Below, one piece after another: positions 31,103 through 40,540 of a DNA stretch of 64,000 nucleotides (its first letter is position 1; each line of letters begins with the position of its first letter). The stretch spans positions 248,001 through 312,000 of the forward strand of contig NZ_QGGZ01000008.1 of assembly GCF_003148825.1 (NCBI RefSeq), read 5' to 3'. The DNA is from Streptomyces sp. CG 926 (lineage in GTDB: Bacteria; Actinomycetota; Actinomycetes; Streptomycetales; Streptomycetaceae). Both the position numbers and the translations under genes were made by a program. Below the pieces are notes generated by a model. It saw only the letters and a program-made list of their open reading frames with translations. It was not told the origin of the DNA and searched no databases.

Positions 31103-34100
31103 GTGCCCGCGCGTCCGCCCGCCCTCTCCGACCCCGAGCAGCTCAAGGAGCTCCTCGGGATCCCTTTCACGCCCGAGCAGATGGCCTGTGTCACCGCCCC
31201 GCCCGCCCCACAGGTCGTCGTCGCGGGCGCCGGCTCCGGCAAGACCACCGTCATGGCCGCCCGCGTCGTCTGGCTCGTCGGTACCGGAGCGGTCGCGCCC
31301 GAGCAGGTGCTCGGCCTGACCTTCACCAACAAGGCCGCCGGTGAGCTGTCCGAGCGCGTACGCAAGGCCTTGGCGCGGGCCGGCATCACCGACCCGGACC
31401 CCTCCCCGGCCGACGCGGACGCGGTCGGCGGCGAGCCCCGCATCTCCACCTACCATGCCTTCGCCGGGCAGCTCCTGAAGGACCACGGCCTGCGCATCGG
31501 CCTGGAGCCCAGCTCCCGGCTGCTCGCCGACGCCACCCGCTTCCAGCTCGCCGCGAAGGTGCTGCGCGAGGCCCCCGGCCCGTACCCCTCGCTCACCAAA
31601 TCGGTCCCCGACCTGGTCGGCGACCTCCTCGCGCTCGACGGGGAGCTCTCCGAGCACCTGGTCGAGCCGGCACACCTGCGCCTGCACGACACCGAACTGC
31701 TGGGTGTGCTCGCCGACACCAAGCTCACCAACGAGGACCTCCGCAAGGTCCCGGAGGCCGTGCGCGGTCGCCTCGAACTGCTGGAACTGGTCGTCCGTTA
31801 CCGCGCCGCCAAACGCACCCGCGACCTCTTCGACTTCAGCGACCAGATAGCCCTCTCCGCGCAGCTCGCCACCACCCGGCCCGAGGTGGGGGCGCTGCTG
31901 CGCGAGGAGTTCCGGGTGGTCCTGCTCGACGAGTACCAGGACACCTCCGTGGCCCAGCGGCTGCTGCTGTCCGGCCTCTTCGGCGCGGGCTCCGGCCACG
32001 CCGTGACCGCCGTGGGCGACCCCTGCCAGGCGATCTACGGCTGGCGCGGGGCCTCCGTCGCCAACCTCGACGACTTCCCGGAGCACTTCCCGCACGCCGA
32101 CGAAAGCCCCGCCACCCGGTTCTCCCTCAGCGAGAACCGGCGCAGCGGCGGCCGCCTGCTCGACCTCGCCAACGGCCTCGCCGCCCCGCTGCGCGCCATG
32201 CACGAAGGCGTGGAGGCGCTGCGCCCGGCGCCCGGCGCGGAGGCCGCCGGGCAGGTCCGCTGCGCCCTGCTGGAGACCCACGCGCAGGAGCTCGACTGGC
32301 TCGGCGACTCCGTCGCCCACCTGGTCCGCACCGGGACGGAGCCCCGGGAGATCGCCGTGCTGTGCCGCTCCGCCGGGGACTTCGCGCAGATCCAGGCCGT
32401 GCTGGTGGACCGGGACGTGCCCGTGGAGGTCGTCGGCCTCTCCGGACTGCTGCACCTGCCCGAGGTCGCCGACCTCGTCGCCGTCTGCGAGGTCCTCCAG
32501 GACCCGGGCGCCAACGCCTCCCTCGTCCGGCTCCTGATCGGCCCGCGCTGGCGGATCGGCGCGCGCGACCTGGCCCTGCTGGGCCGCCGGGCGCGGCTCC
32601 TGGTGGGCCGCGCGCCCGCCGATTCCGACCCGGACGAACGGCTCGCGGCGGCCGTGGAGGGCGTGGACCCGGCGGAGATCGTGTCGCTGGCCGACGCGCT
32701 GGAGACCTTCCTCGACGGCGCCGGACAGGCCCCGGACGACCTCCCCTTCTCGGCGGAGGCCCGGGTCCGCTTCGCGCACCTCGCCCAGGAACTGCGCGAC
32801 CTGCGGCGCTCGCTCGCGGACCCGCTGATGGACGTCCTGCACCGGGTGCTGACCGCCACCGGCCTGGAGGTGGAGCTGTCGGCCTCCCCGCACGCGCTGG
32901 CGGCCCGCCGCCGCGAGACGCTGTCGAACTTCATGGACGTCGCGGCCGGTTTCGCCGCCCTGGACGGCGAGGCCACGCTGCTGGCCTTCCTGGCGTTCCT
33001 GCGCACGGCGGCCCAGTACGAGAAGGGCCTGGACCACGCGCTGCCGGGCGGCGAGAACACGGTCAAGGTGCTCACCGCCCACAAGTCCAAGGGCCTGGAG
33101 TGGGACGTGGTGGTGGTCCCGGACCTGTGCGCGGGCGCCTTCCCGAAGGAGAAGCCGCCGGAGGCCTGGACCTCGTACGCGAAGGTCCTCCCGTACGCGC
33201 TGCGCGGCGACGCCCCCACCCTGCCCGGGGACCCGGCCTGGACCTCAGCGGGCCTGAAGGCCTTCAAGGCCGCGCTCAAGGAGCACAAGTCGGTGGAGGA
33301 GCTCCGCCTCGGCTACGTGACCTTCACCCGGCCGCGCTCCCTGCTGCTGGCCTCGGGTCACTGGTGGGGGCCGAGCCAGAAGAAGCGTCGGGGCCCGTCG
33401 GCGTTCCTGGAAGCCCTGTACGAGCACTGCGCGGCCGGTTTCGGCGAGATCGAGGCCTGGGCGGACGAGCCCGACCCCACCGCCGAGAATCCGGCCCTGT
33501 CCGACGAATCCACCCCGGACCACTCCTGGCCCCTGCCGCTCGACCCGTACTCCCTGACCCTGCGCCGCGCGGCGGCCGCCCTGGTGGAGTCCTACCTCGC
33601 GGCCCCGCCCCCGGAGGAGGACGAGGCCTACCTCTGGCCCCCGGACTGCGAGGAGCCGTGGCCGGCCGAAGACCCCTGGGAACCACCCCCGACCGACGAC
33701 ACCTGGCCCCCCGAGCCGGAGCCCGAGCCGGAGACCCAGCCCAGGACCGAGCCCGAGCCCGAAGCCGCCCGACCGCCCGGCCCCGCCGACCCGCCGTACG
33801 ACGACCTCTGGGCCGGCGAGGCGCCGTCCGCGCGCGAGGACGTACCCGCCCGGCGGCAGGCCCGGCGCGACGACCTCCGCGCGGAGGCCGACCTCTGGGC
33901 CGGGGAGACGACGCCGTCCGCCGCGTCCGTACCCCGCACCGCCCGAGGCGACCTCGTACCCGAAGAGGCCCGTGCCGTCGCCTCCTGGGACCGGGACCTC
34001 GACGCCCTCGAGGGCGAGCTCCGCCGTGCCCGCGCCGCCGTCCGCGACGTCGAGCTGCCCTCCGCCCTGTCGGCCAGTCAGCTGCTTCGGCTCGCCGCCG

Positions 34101-34681
34101 ACGAGCAGGGCTTCGTACGCGACCTGGCCCGCCCCATGCCGCGCCCCCCGCAGCCCGCGGCCCGACAGGGCACCCGCTTCCACGCCTGGGTCGAGTCCCG
34201 GTTCGACGAGCTGCCCCTGCCCTTCCTCGACGTCCTCGACCCCGTCACCGACCTCCCCGGCGCCGGTTCCGACCAGGAGATCGCCGACGAGGCCGACCTC
34301 GACTCCCTCAAGGCCGCCTTCGAACGCAGCCCGTACGCCGACCGGCCGCCCCACCGCATGGAGGCCCCGGTCCAGCTCACCCTCGCCGGCCGGGTCGTGC
34401 GCGGCCGGATCGACGCCGTCTACAAGAACCCGGACGGCTCGTACGAGATCGTCGACTGGAAGACCGGCCGTACCACCGAGGCCGATCCGCTCCAGCTCGC
34501 CGTCTATCGCGTCGCCTGGGCCGAGGCCACGAACACCCCGCTCGACCGGGTCTCCGCCGCCTTCCTGCACGTCCGCAGCGGCCGCGTGATCCGCCCCCGC
34601 AACCTCCCGGACCGAGCCCGCCTTGAGCGGATCCTCCAAGGCGAATCGGACCCGGACGGTGACCATCAGGCGGACAGCTAG
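31103..34681 (+). CDS. adnB: AdnB: UvrD-like helicase / RecB-type nuclease subunit
   Basis: The 1192-aa protein has AGAGSGKT at 41-48, TFTNKAAGELSERV, DEYQDTSVAQRLLL at about 276, GDPCQAIYGWRGAS, LTAHKSKGLEWDVV and VTFTRPRS. The C-terminal nuclease has GRIDAVYK and IVDWKTGRT at about 1117, but no cysteine cluster, unlike AdnA. A Pro/Glu/Asp/Trp-rich linker of roughly 130 residues (about 832-962) separates motor and nuclease. In the family, AdnB carries the main translocase activity of the AdnAB heterodimer. Confidence 0.92.
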   Translation: MPARPPALSDPEQLKELLGIPFTPEQMACVTAPPAPQVVVAGAGSGKTTVMAARVVWLVGTGAVAPEQVLGLTFTNKAAGELSERVRKALARAGITDPDPSPADADAVGGEPRISTYHAFAGQLLKDHGLRIGLEPSSRLLADATRFQLAAKVLREAPGPYPSLTKSVPDLVGDLLALDGELSEHLVEPAHLRLHDTELLGVLADTKLTNEDLRKVPEAVRGRLELLELVVRYRAAKRTRDLFDFSDQIALSAQLATTRPEVGALLREEFRVVLLDEYQDTSVAQRLLLSGLFGAGSGHAVTAVGDPCQAIYGWRGASVANLDDFPEHFPHADESPATRFSLSENRRSGGRLLDLANGLAAPLRAMHEGVEALRPAPGAEAAGQVRCALLETHAQELDWLGDSVAHLVRTGTEPREIAVLCRSAGDFAQIQAVLVDRDVPVEVVGLSGLLHLPEVADLVAVCEVLQDPGANASLVRLLIGPRWRIGARDLALLGRRARLLVGRAPADSDPDERLAAAVEGVDPAEIVSLADALETFLDGAGQAPDDLPFSAEARVRFAHLAQELRDLRRSLADPLMDVLHRVLTATGLEVELSASPHALAARRRETLSNFMDVAAGFAALDGEATLLAFLAFLRTAAQYEKGLDHALPGGENTVKVLTAHKSKGLEWDVVVVPDLCAGAFPKEKPPEAWTSYAKVLPYALRGDAPTLPGDPAWTSAGLKAFKAALKEHKSVEELRLGYVTFTRPRSLLLASGHWWGPSQKKRRGPSAFLEALYEHCAAGFGEIEAWADEPDPTAENPALSDESTPDHSWPLPLDPYSLTLRRAAAALVESYLAAPPPEEDEAYLWPPDCEEPWPAEDPWEPPPTDDTWPPEPEPEPETQPRTEPEPEAARPPGPADPPYDDLWAGEAPSAREDVPARRQARRDDLRAEADLWAGETTPSAASVPRTARGDLVPEEARAVASWDRDLDALEGELRRARAAVRDVELPSALSASQLLRLAADEQGFVRDLARPMPRPPQPAARQGTRFHAWVESRFDELPLPFLDVLDPVTDLPGAGSDQEIADEADLDSLKAAFERSPYADRPPHRMEAPVQLTLAGRVVRGRIDAVYKNPDGSYEIVDWKTGRTTEADPLQLAVYRVAWAEATNTPLDRVSAAFLHVRSGRVIRPRNLPDRARLERILQGESDPDGDHQADS

Positions 34682-34684
34682 GCT
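34679..34684 (+). promoter_or_regulatory. -10 hexamer TAGGCT overlapping the adnB stop codon, leaderless
   Basis: The TAG of the hexamer is the adnB stop codon. The hexamer ends seven bases before the ATG at 34692. Confidence 0.45.
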
Positions 34685-34691
34685 CGGGGGC

Positions 34692-36122
34692 ATGAGCGAC
34701 ACCCCGCCGGACAGCGTCGTCCGCACGTACATCGACACCCACCGCGCCGCCTTCCTCGACGACCTCGCCGAGTGGCTGCGCATCCCCTCCGTCTCGGCCC
34801 AGCCCGAGCACGCGGGCGACGTACGCCGCAGCGCCGAATGGCTCGCGGCCAAGCTCAAGGAGACCGGCTTCCCGGTCGCCGAGGTGTGGACCCCTTCCGA
34901 TCCGAAAACGGGCCCGGGCGCGCCCGCCGTCTTCGCGCACTGGCCCAGCGAGGACCCGCACGCCCCGACCGTCCTCGTGTACGGGCACCACGACGTGCAG
35001 CCCGCCGCCCTCGCCGACGGCTGGCACACCGACCCCTTCGAGCCGGTGATCCAGGACGGCCGGATGTACGGGCGCGGCGCCGCCGACGACAAGGGGCAGG
35101 TGTTCTTCCACACCCTCGGGGTACGGGCGCACCTGGCCGCCACCGGCGCCGCCGCTCCCGCCGTGCACCTCAAGCTCCTCATCGAGGGCGAGGAGGAGTC
35201 CGGTTCCCCGAACTTCCGCGCCCTCGTCGAGGCCCGCGCCGCCGAGCTCGCCGCCGACGTCGTGATCGTCTCCGACACCGGAATGTGGTCCGAGACCACC
35301 CCCACCGTCTGCACCGGCATGCGCGGCGTCGCCGACTGCGAGATCGACTTCCACGGCCCGGACCAGGACATCCACTCCGGCGCCTTCGGCGGGGCCGTGC
35401 CCAATCCGGCCACCGCCGCCGCCCGCCTGGTCGCGGCCCTGCACGACGCCGACGGACGGGTCACGATCCCCGGCTTCTACGACAACATCGCCGAGCTCAC
35501 GGACGCGGAGCGCGCGCTCATCGCCGAGCTGCCCTTCGACGAGTCCGAGTGGCTGCGTACGGCCAAGTCCCACGCCGCCGCGGGCGAGGCCGGGTACTCC
35601 ACCCTGGAGCGCGTCTGGGCCCGCCCCACGGCCGAGGTCAACGGCATCGGCGGCGGTTACCAGGGCCCCGGCGGCAAGACCATCGTGCCCGCCTCCGCCC
35701 ACCTGAAGCTGTCGTTCCGCCTGGTGTCCGGGCAGGACCCGTACGAGGTCGAGGCCGCCGTCAGGGACTGGGTCGCGGCCGTGACCCCGGACGGGATCCG
35801 CCACTCCATCACCTTCGGCGCGCCCACCCGCCCGTGCCTGACCCCGCTGGACCACCCGGCCCTGCAGTCGGTCGTCCGGGCCATGGGCCGCGCCTTCGGC
35901 GAGAAGATCCGCTTCACGCGGGAGGGCGGCTCCGGTCCCGCCGCGGACCTCCAGGACGTGCTGGACGCGCCCGTCCTCTTCCTCGGTATCTCGGTACCGT
36001 CCGACGGCTGGCACTCACCGAACGAGAAGGTCGAGCTGGACCTCCTACTCAAGGGCGTCGAGACGACCGCGTACCTCTGGGGGGACCTGGCCGCCCACCA
36101 CCGAACCACCGCCACCGCCTGA
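34692..36122 (+). CDS. M20 family dipeptidase
   Basis: The 476-aa protein has the M20 metal-binding and catalytic residues in order. These are His-Asp in YGHHDVQP, Asp in GRGAADDKGQ, the Glu pair in IEGEEESGSPNF, an Asp in VIVSDTGMW, and the last His in DGWHSPNEKVE. A dimerisation lid domain with HSGAFGG lies in the middle. The family hydrolyses dipeptides or related amides in the cytoplasm with two zinc ions. It follows adnB by 10 bp on the same strand, and the spacing to the next gene is 83 bp. ATG 34692 was chosen. Confidence 0.93.
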   Translation: MSDTPPDSVVRTYIDTHRAAFLDDLAEWLRIPSVSAQPEHAGDVRRSAEWLAAKLKETGFPVAEVWTPSDPKTGPGAPAVFAHWPSEDPHAPTVLVYGHHDVQPAALADGWHTDPFEPVIQDGRMYGRGAADDKGQVFFHTLGVRAHLAATGAAAPAVHLKLLIEGEEESGSPNFRALVEARAAELAADVVIVSDTGMWSETTPTVCTGMRGVADCEIDFHGPDQDIHSGAFGGAVPNPATAAARLVAALHDADGRVTIPGFYDNIAELTDAERALIAELPFDESEWLRTAKSHAAAGEAGYSTLERVWARPTAEVNGIGGGYQGPGGKTIVPASAHLKLSFRLVSGQDPYEVEAAVRDWVAAVTPDGIRHSITFGAPTRPCLTPLDHPALQSVVRAMGRAFGEKIRFTREGGSGPAADLQDVLDAPVLFLGISVPSDGWHSPNEKVELDLLLKGVETTAYLWGDLAAHHRTTATA

Positions 36123-36205
36123 CACCCGACGCACACGCCCGACGCACGCACACACCTGCCGTACCGAGCCTGCCTGTCCCACCACCGGGGGAGTTGGAAG
36201 TACCT

Positions 36206-37150
36206 GTGAGCACCCATACCGAGCGCCCTCTCACCGAGCGCCCTCTTTCGCTCGCCGCGCCCAGCGGGATCGACCGCGCCGCGCACCACCGCCTCGACGA
36301 GGCGTGGCTCGCCGCGGCCTGGAGTCACCCGACGACCCGCGTCTTCGTCGTCTCCGGAGGCCAGGTCCTGATCGACGACACCCCCGACGGCGGCAGCGGC
36401 ATCGTGATGACCCCGGCCTTCGAGGCCCCGGTCACCGAGACCCACCGCTACTTCCTGGGCACCGACGAGGACGGCGTACGGTACTTCGCGCTGCAGAAGG
36501 ACGCGCTGCCCGGCCGCATGGACCAGTCGGCCCGCCCGGCCGGCCTGCGGGAGGCCGGACTGCTGCTCTCTCCGCGCGACGCCGGGCTGATGGTGCACGC
36601 GGTGGCGCTGGAGAACTGGCAGCGGATGCACCGCTTCTGCTCGCGCTGCGGCGAGCGCACGGTGGTCGCGGCCGCCGGGCACATCCGCCGCTGCCCCGGC
36701 TGCGGCGCCGAGCACTACCCGCGCACCGACCCGGCCGTGATCATGCTGGTCACGGACGAGCACGACCGGGCGCTGCTGGGCCGCCAGGTGCACTGGCCGG
36801 AGGGCCGCTTCTCGACGCTGGCGGGGTTCGTGGAGCCGGGCGAGTCGATAGAGCAGTCCGTCATCCGTGAGGTGTGGGAGGAGGCGGGCGTCAAGGTCGG
36901 CGAGGTCGAGTACGTGGCCAGCCAGCCCTGGCCCTTCCCGTACAGCCTGATGCTGGGCTTCACGGCCCGCGCCGTCACCTCGGAGATCACGGTGGACGGC
37001 GAGGAGATCGAGGAGGCCCGCTGGTTCTCCCGCGAGGAGCTGCGCGCGGCGTTCGCGTCGGGCGAGGTGCTGCCCCCGTCGGGCATCTCCATCGCCGCCC
37101 GGCTGGTCGAGCTCTGGTACGGCGAGCCGCTGCCGAAGGCCGCCGCGTAA
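36206..37150 (+). CDS. nudC: NudC: NAD(H) pyrophosphatase / RNA deNADding hydrolase
   Basis: The 314-aa protein has an N-terminal domain, a zinc ribbon (FCSRCGER and CPGCGAEHYPRTDP, about residues 144-166), and a Nudix box beginning at GFVEPGESIEQSV (about 207) with REVWEEAGV. The SQPWPFPYSLMLGF motif after the box identifies NADH-specific Nudix hydrolases. It cleaves NADH to NMNH and AMP and can remove NAD caps from RNA. The GTG at 36206 was chosen, with GGAAG about seven bases upstream. A strong hairpin follows the stop. Confidence 0.94.
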   Translation: MSTHTERPLTERPLSLAAPSGIDRAAHHRLDEAWLAAAWSHPTTRVFVVSGGQVLIDDTPDGGSGIVMTPAFEAPVTETHRYFLGTDEDGVRYFALQKDALPGRMDQSARPAGLREAGLLLSPRDAGLMVHAVALENWQRMHRFCSRCGERTVVAAAGHIRRCPGCGAEHYPRTDPAVIMLVTDEHDRALLGRQVHWPEGRFSTLAGFVEPGESIEQSVIREVWEEAGVKVGEVEYVASQPWPFPYSLMLGFTARAVTSEITVDGEEIEEARWFSREELRAAFASGEVLPPSGISIAARLVELWYGEPLPKAAA

Positions 37151-37183
37151 CCTTCGTCACTTTCCCCGCCTCGTGACGACGGC

Positions 37184-37209
37184 AGGGCCCCCGCCGAGGC
37201 GGGGGCCCT
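37184..37209. terminator. Bidirectional hairpin after nudC
   Basis: A perfect 11-bp stem (37184-37194 with 37199-37209) lies between the convergent nudC and mycoredoxin genes. Confidence 0.8.
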
Positions 37210-37246
37210 CCGTCGTGCTCCGGTCTCGCCCGGTCCGCGCCGCCGA

Positions 37247-37507
37247 TCAGACGGCGAGGGCCTGCTTGACCTGGGCCAGGCTCGGGTTGGTCATGACCGA
37301 CTCGCTGCCCGCGGCGGACTTCACGAGCACGGTGGGAACCGTCTGGTTGCCGCCGTTGGCCTTCTCCACGAACGCGGCGGACTCCGGGTCGAGCTCGATG
37401 TTGATCTCGTTGTACGCGATGCCTTCCCGGTCCAGCTGGCTCTTCAGCCGACGGCAGTAGCCGCACCAGGTCGTGCTGTACATCGTGACGGTGCCCGTGT
37501 CCTGCAT
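37247..37507 (-). CDS. mrx1: Mycoredoxin-type glutaredoxin
   Basis: The 86-aa protein has a glutaredoxin fold with the redox site WCGYCRRLKSQL near the N-terminus, the cis-Pro loop TVPTVLV and a C-terminal NPSLAQVKQAL. Actinobacterial members reduce mycothiol mixed disulphides with electrons from mycothiol. Its position beside uvrD2 and nudC matches the mycobacterial mrx1 locus. The ATG at 37507 has AAGGAG upstream; the longer ORF would add an unrelated leader. It is divergent from uvrD2 across 170 bp. Confidence 0.9.
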   Translation of the reverse strand: MQDTGTVTMYSTTWCGYCRRLKSQLDREGIAYNEINIELDPESAAFVEKANGGNQTVPTVLVKSAAGSESVMTNPSLAQVKQALAV

Positions 37508-37665
37508 GCTGCGCTCTCCTTCGTGAGGGCTCGGTGGTCCGAGTACTCGAACGTACGGGACCGTGCGGCCATTCCCGTACGGTCGCCCCCACGCACCCGG
37601 TGTGACTGATACGACTGATTCGTGCCGCCTGTGGACAATTTTCCCGCCCGACTCACCAGACCTGG

Positions 37666-37671
37666 CAGCAT
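37666..37671 (+). promoter_or_regulatory. Possible -10 hexamer CAGCAT before uvrD2, leaderless
   Basis: The hexamer lies six bases before the GTG at 37678 and no ribosome-binding site is present. The first base departs from TANNNT, so support is weaker than for the other leaderless starts. Confidence 0.3.
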
Positions 37672-37677
37672 GGCGGG

Positions 37678-39852
37678 GTGACAGCAGCAACGCACTCCTC
37701 ATCGTTCCCGGGCGGCCCCGACTCCGTCGACTCGGCCGACGCGGTGCTCCTGGGCCTGGACCCGGAGCAGCGTGAGGTCGCGACGACCCTGCGCGGGCCG
37801 GTGTGCGTGCTGGCGGGCGCCGGTACCGGCAAGACCCGCGCGATCACCCACCGCATCGCCTACGGCGTCCGGTCCGGACAGCTCATGCCCGCGAGCGTGC
37901 TGGCCGTCACCTTCACCAACCGCGCCGCCGGCGAGATGCGCGGACGCCTGCGCACCCTGGGCGCGGGCGGGGTCCAGGCCCGCACCTTCCACTCCGCGGC
38001 CCTGCGCCAGCTCCAGTACTTCTGGCCGAAGGCGGTCGGTGGTGAGGTGCCCCGACTGCTGGAGCGCAAGATCCAACTGGTCGCCGAGGCCGGCGCGCGC
38101 TGCCGTATCCGCCTCGACCGGGGCGAGCTGCGCGACGTCACGGGCGAGATCGAATGGGCGAAGGTCACCCAGACCGTGCCCGCCGACTATCCGGTGGCCG
38201 CCCTGAAGTCGGGTCGCGAGGCCCCCCGGGACCTGGCCGAGATCGCCCAGATATACGGGACGTACGAACAGCTCAAGCGCGACCGCGGCATGATCGACTT
38301 CGAGGACGTGCTGCTCCTGACCGTCGGCATCCTCCAGGACCGCCACGACATCGCCGAGCAGATCCGTACCCAGTACCAGCACTTCGTCGTCGACGAGTAC
38401 CAGGACGTCAGCCCGCTCCAGCAGCGGCTGCTGGACCTGTGGCTCGGCGAGCGCGACAGCCTCTGCGTCGTCGGCGACGCCAGCCAGACCATCTACTCCT
38501 TCACCGGCGCCACCCCCGACCACCTGCTGAACTTCCGCACCCGCTACCCGCAGGCCACGGTGGTCAAGCTGGTCCGCGACTACCGCTCCACCCCGCAGGT
38601 GGTCCATCTGGCCAACGGGCTCCTGAACCAGGCCAAGGGCCGGGCCGCCGAGCACCGGCTGGAGCTGATCTCGCAGCGCGAGACCGGCCCCGACCCCGTC
38701 CACACCGAGTACGCGGACGAGCCCGCCGAGGCCGAGGGCGTCGCCCGCCGGATCCGGGACCTGATCGCCGCGGGCATCCCGGCGGGCGAGATCGCCGTCC
38801 TCTACCGCATCAACGCCCAGTCCGAGGTCTACGAGCAGGCCCTCGCCGACGCCGGGGTCCCGTACCAGCTGCGCGGGGCCGAGCGGTTCTTCGAGCGCCA
38901 GGAGGTCCAGAAGGCTCTCGTCGCGCTGCGCGGAGCCGCCCGCTCCGGCGGGAACGACCCGCTGCTCGACGATGTCGTGGAGCTGGGTTCCCAGGTCCGG
39001 GCGGTGCTCAGCGCCATCGGCTGGGGCGCCGAGCCGCCGGCCGGCTCCGGCGCCGTGCGCGACCAGTGGGAATCGCTGGCCGCGCTGGTCCGGCTCGCCG
39101 AGGACTTCGCCCGGAGCCGGCCCGGCGCCACCCTGGCGGACCTCACGATCGAGCTGGAGGAGCGCAAGGCCGCCCAGCACGCCCCGACCGTGCAGGGCGT
39201 CACCCTGGCCTCGCTGCACGCGGCGAAGGGCCTGGAGTGGGACGCCGTGTTCCTCGTCGGCCTCACCGACGGCATGATGCCGATCACCTATGCGAAGACC
39301 GACGAGCAGGTCGAGGAGGAACGGCGACTGCTCTACGTCGGCGTCACCCGGGCGCGGGTGCACCTGGGCCTGTCCTGGTCGGTCTCCCGCACCCCCGGCG
39401 GCCGGGCCTCCAGGCGCCCCAGCCGCTTCCTGAACGGCCTGCGGCCGGGCTCCGCGGCCCCGGGCGCCCGAGCGGGTTCCGCGGCCGAGCGAGGGCCGCG
39501 TAGGCGCGGCCCCCGCGGCCCGGTGCTGTGCAGGGTCTGTGGCAAGACCCTGACCGAGGCCGGCGAGCTGAAGCTGATGCGTTGTGAGGACTGTCCGTCC
39601 GACATGGACGAAGGCCTCTACGAGCGGCTTCGGGAGTGGCGCGCGGCCGAGTCGAAGCTGCAAGGCCTGCCCGCGTACTGCGTCTTCACGGACAAGACGC
39701 TGATGGCGATCGCGGAGGCCGCGCCGTCCGAGGCGGGGGAGCTCTCGATGATCTCCGGAGTGGGCGGCCGTAAGCTTGACCGGTACGGAGCCGAGGTCCT
39801 GGCCATCTGCGCAGGTCAGGAGGTCGGGGCCGGGCATCCTGACGACGCGTAG
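37678..39852 (+). CDS. uvrD2: UvrD2: SF1 DNA helicase with tetracysteine and HRDC domain
   Basis: The 724-aa protein has AGAGTGKT (46-53), TFTNRAAGEM, DEYQDVSPLQQ, GDASQTIYSFTGA, ASLHAAKGLEW and YVGVTRAR. After the motor comes a basic linker, then a tetracysteine module (CRVCGK and CEDCPSDM, about 617-645) and a C-terminal HRDC domain ending near SGVGGRKLDRYGAEVL. This order is the UvrD2 signature of actinobacteria. It is a 3-prime to 5-prime helicase acting in repair or replication; the tetracysteine is needed for unwinding in the mycobacterial enzyme. GTG 37678 is used. The wblC promoter begins directly after the stop. Confidence 0.95.
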   Translation: MTAATHSSSFPGGPDSVDSADAVLLGLDPEQREVATTLRGPVCVLAGAGTGKTRAITHRIAYGVRSGQLMPASVLAVTFTNRAAGEMRGRLRTLGAGGVQARTFHSAALRQLQYFWPKAVGGEVPRLLERKIQLVAEAGARCRIRLDRGELRDVTGEIEWAKVTQTVPADYPVAALKSGREAPRDLAEIAQIYGTYEQLKRDRGMIDFEDVLLLTVGILQDRHDIAEQIRTQYQHFVVDEYQDVSPLQQRLLDLWLGERDSLCVVGDASQTIYSFTGATPDHLLNFRTRYPQATVVKLVRDYRSTPQVVHLANGLLNQAKGRAAEHRLELISQRETGPDPVHTEYADEPAEAEGVARRIRDLIAAGIPAGEIAVLYRINAQSEVYEQALADAGVPYQLRGAERFFERQEVQKALVALRGAARSGGNDPLLDDVVELGSQVRAVLSAIGWGAEPPAGSGAVRDQWESLAALVRLAEDFARSRPGATLADLTIELEERKAAQHAPTVQGVTLASLHAAKGLEWDAVFLVGLTDGMMPITYAKTDEQVEEERRLLYVGVTRARVHLGLSWSVSRTPGGRASRRPSRFLNGLRPGSAAPGARAGSAAERGPRRRGPRGPVLCRVCGKTLTEAGELKLMRCEDCPSDMDEGLYERLREWRAAESKLQGLPAYCVFTDKTLMAIAEAAPSEAGELSMISGVGGRKLDRYGAEVLAICAGQEVGAGHPDDA

Positions 39853-39861
39853 AAACTCGTC

Positions 39862-39902
39862 GGAAAAATAGTTTGCACATGCCCAGCGAAGACCCATAGG
39901 TT
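39862..39902 (+). promoter_or_regulatory. wblC promoter with WhiB7-type AT-rich element
   Basis: An A/T-rich run (GGAAAAATAG) directly adjoins a -35 hexamer TTGCAC (39873-39878). After an 18-base spacer a -10 hexamer TAGGTT follows (39897-39902). An AT-rich block abutting the -35 is the known target of WhiB7 bound to the principal sigma factor through its AT-hook. The layout implies positive autoregulation. The expected transcription start is near 39909, some 630 nt before the wblC start codon. Confidence 0.7.
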
Positions 39903-40019
39903 CTTAGCAACGGAAACGGTGGCTTCTCCGAAGCCCTGGATCCGTGCTGTACTTATCCGAATACGTATGGGACAGGCCCTCGGGCCGAGTCCCCGAGACG
40001 CCGAGAGGAGGCGAGACCA

Positions 40020-40343
40020 GTGACCAGCTTCATGACCTTCACCAAAATGACCGATCGCTCGGTCGACGCTTCCTGCCTGCTCGGTTCCGTCTCCCTCCTG
40101 GGTACCGGTGTGTCCGCGATTTCCGCCGACCGCCCCGCCCTGCTGGCGACCCTTCCGGTCAGTGAGCGCAATGAGCGACCGACCCAGGCACCGGTGGCAG
40201 TACTGGCAGCAGAAGCGCAGACGCATGGCGCCTATGGATTTGCTGCCGCAGCCGGTGCCGGATCCCTGAAGAAGCAGACGAAGCAGCAGCACCACCTGAT
40301 GTGGGCCTTCCGCGGGCTCGAACCCTGGAGTGATCCAGCCTGA
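40020..40343 (+). CDS. Upstream ORF in the wblC leader
   Basis: The ORF starts at GTG 40020 behind a strong GAGGAGG and encodes 107 residues (MTSFMTFTKMTDRSVDASCL ... FRGLEPWSDPA). Its stop codon lies inside a 7-bp hairpin (40339-40356), just before an intrinsic terminator. whiB7/wblC genes are known to be controlled by upstream-ORF-dependent attenuation, in which ribosome-targeting drugs alter leader translation and allow read-through. The peptide may serve only to place the ribosome. A second frame at 39944-40165 overlaps but lacks a good ribosome-binding site. Confidence 0.65.
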   Translation: MTSFMTFTKMTDRSVDASCLLGSVSLLGTGVSAISADRPALLATLPVSERNERPTQAPVAVLAAEAQTHGAYGFAAAAGAGSLKKQTKQQHHLMWAFRGLEPWSDPA

Positions 40344-40356
40344 TCGCATGATCAGG
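40339..40356 (+). promoter_or_regulatory. Hairpin overlapping the leader-ORF stop codon
   Basis: A perfect 7-bp stem (40339-40345 with 40350-40356) has a GCAT loop. The TGA stop of the upstream ORF is at 40341-40343. A ribosome at the stop would melt the hairpin, so it can act as a sensor in attenuation. Confidence 0.6.
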
Positions 40357-40367
40357 CCGGCGCCTTC

Positions 40368-40411
40368 AGGGCCGCGGAACCCCACCCGGGATCCGCGGCC
40401 CTTCTGTTTGT
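40368..40411 (+). terminator. Intrinsic terminator (attenuator) of wblC
   Basis: A perfect 11-bp stem (40368-40378 with 40392-40402) is followed by TTCTGTTTGT. The U-rich tail is rare for this genome and marks it as a true Rho-independent terminator. It lies 130 nt upstream of wblC and would stop transcription unless the leader folds differently. Confidence 0.8.
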
Positions 40412-40540
40412 CCCCGACCGGGGGCGACGGAGCGAAGGGGTCTCGGGACTGGCCTGGCCAGTCGGTGTGAGAGCACAACCCAGCCGAACCCGGCCGACCG
40501 GCCGGAACGACTAGCCGAACAAGACGAGGAAGAAACCACC

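Noticed and set aside
37699..39897. 732-aa minus-strand ORF opposite uvrD2
   Set aside because: The plus strand has the full SF1 motif set; the antisense translation is low-complexity Gly/Leu/Arg/Asp.
39944..40165. 73-aa ORF in the wblC leader in another frame
   Set aside because: It lacks a good ribosome-binding site and overlaps the better-supported uORF at 40020.
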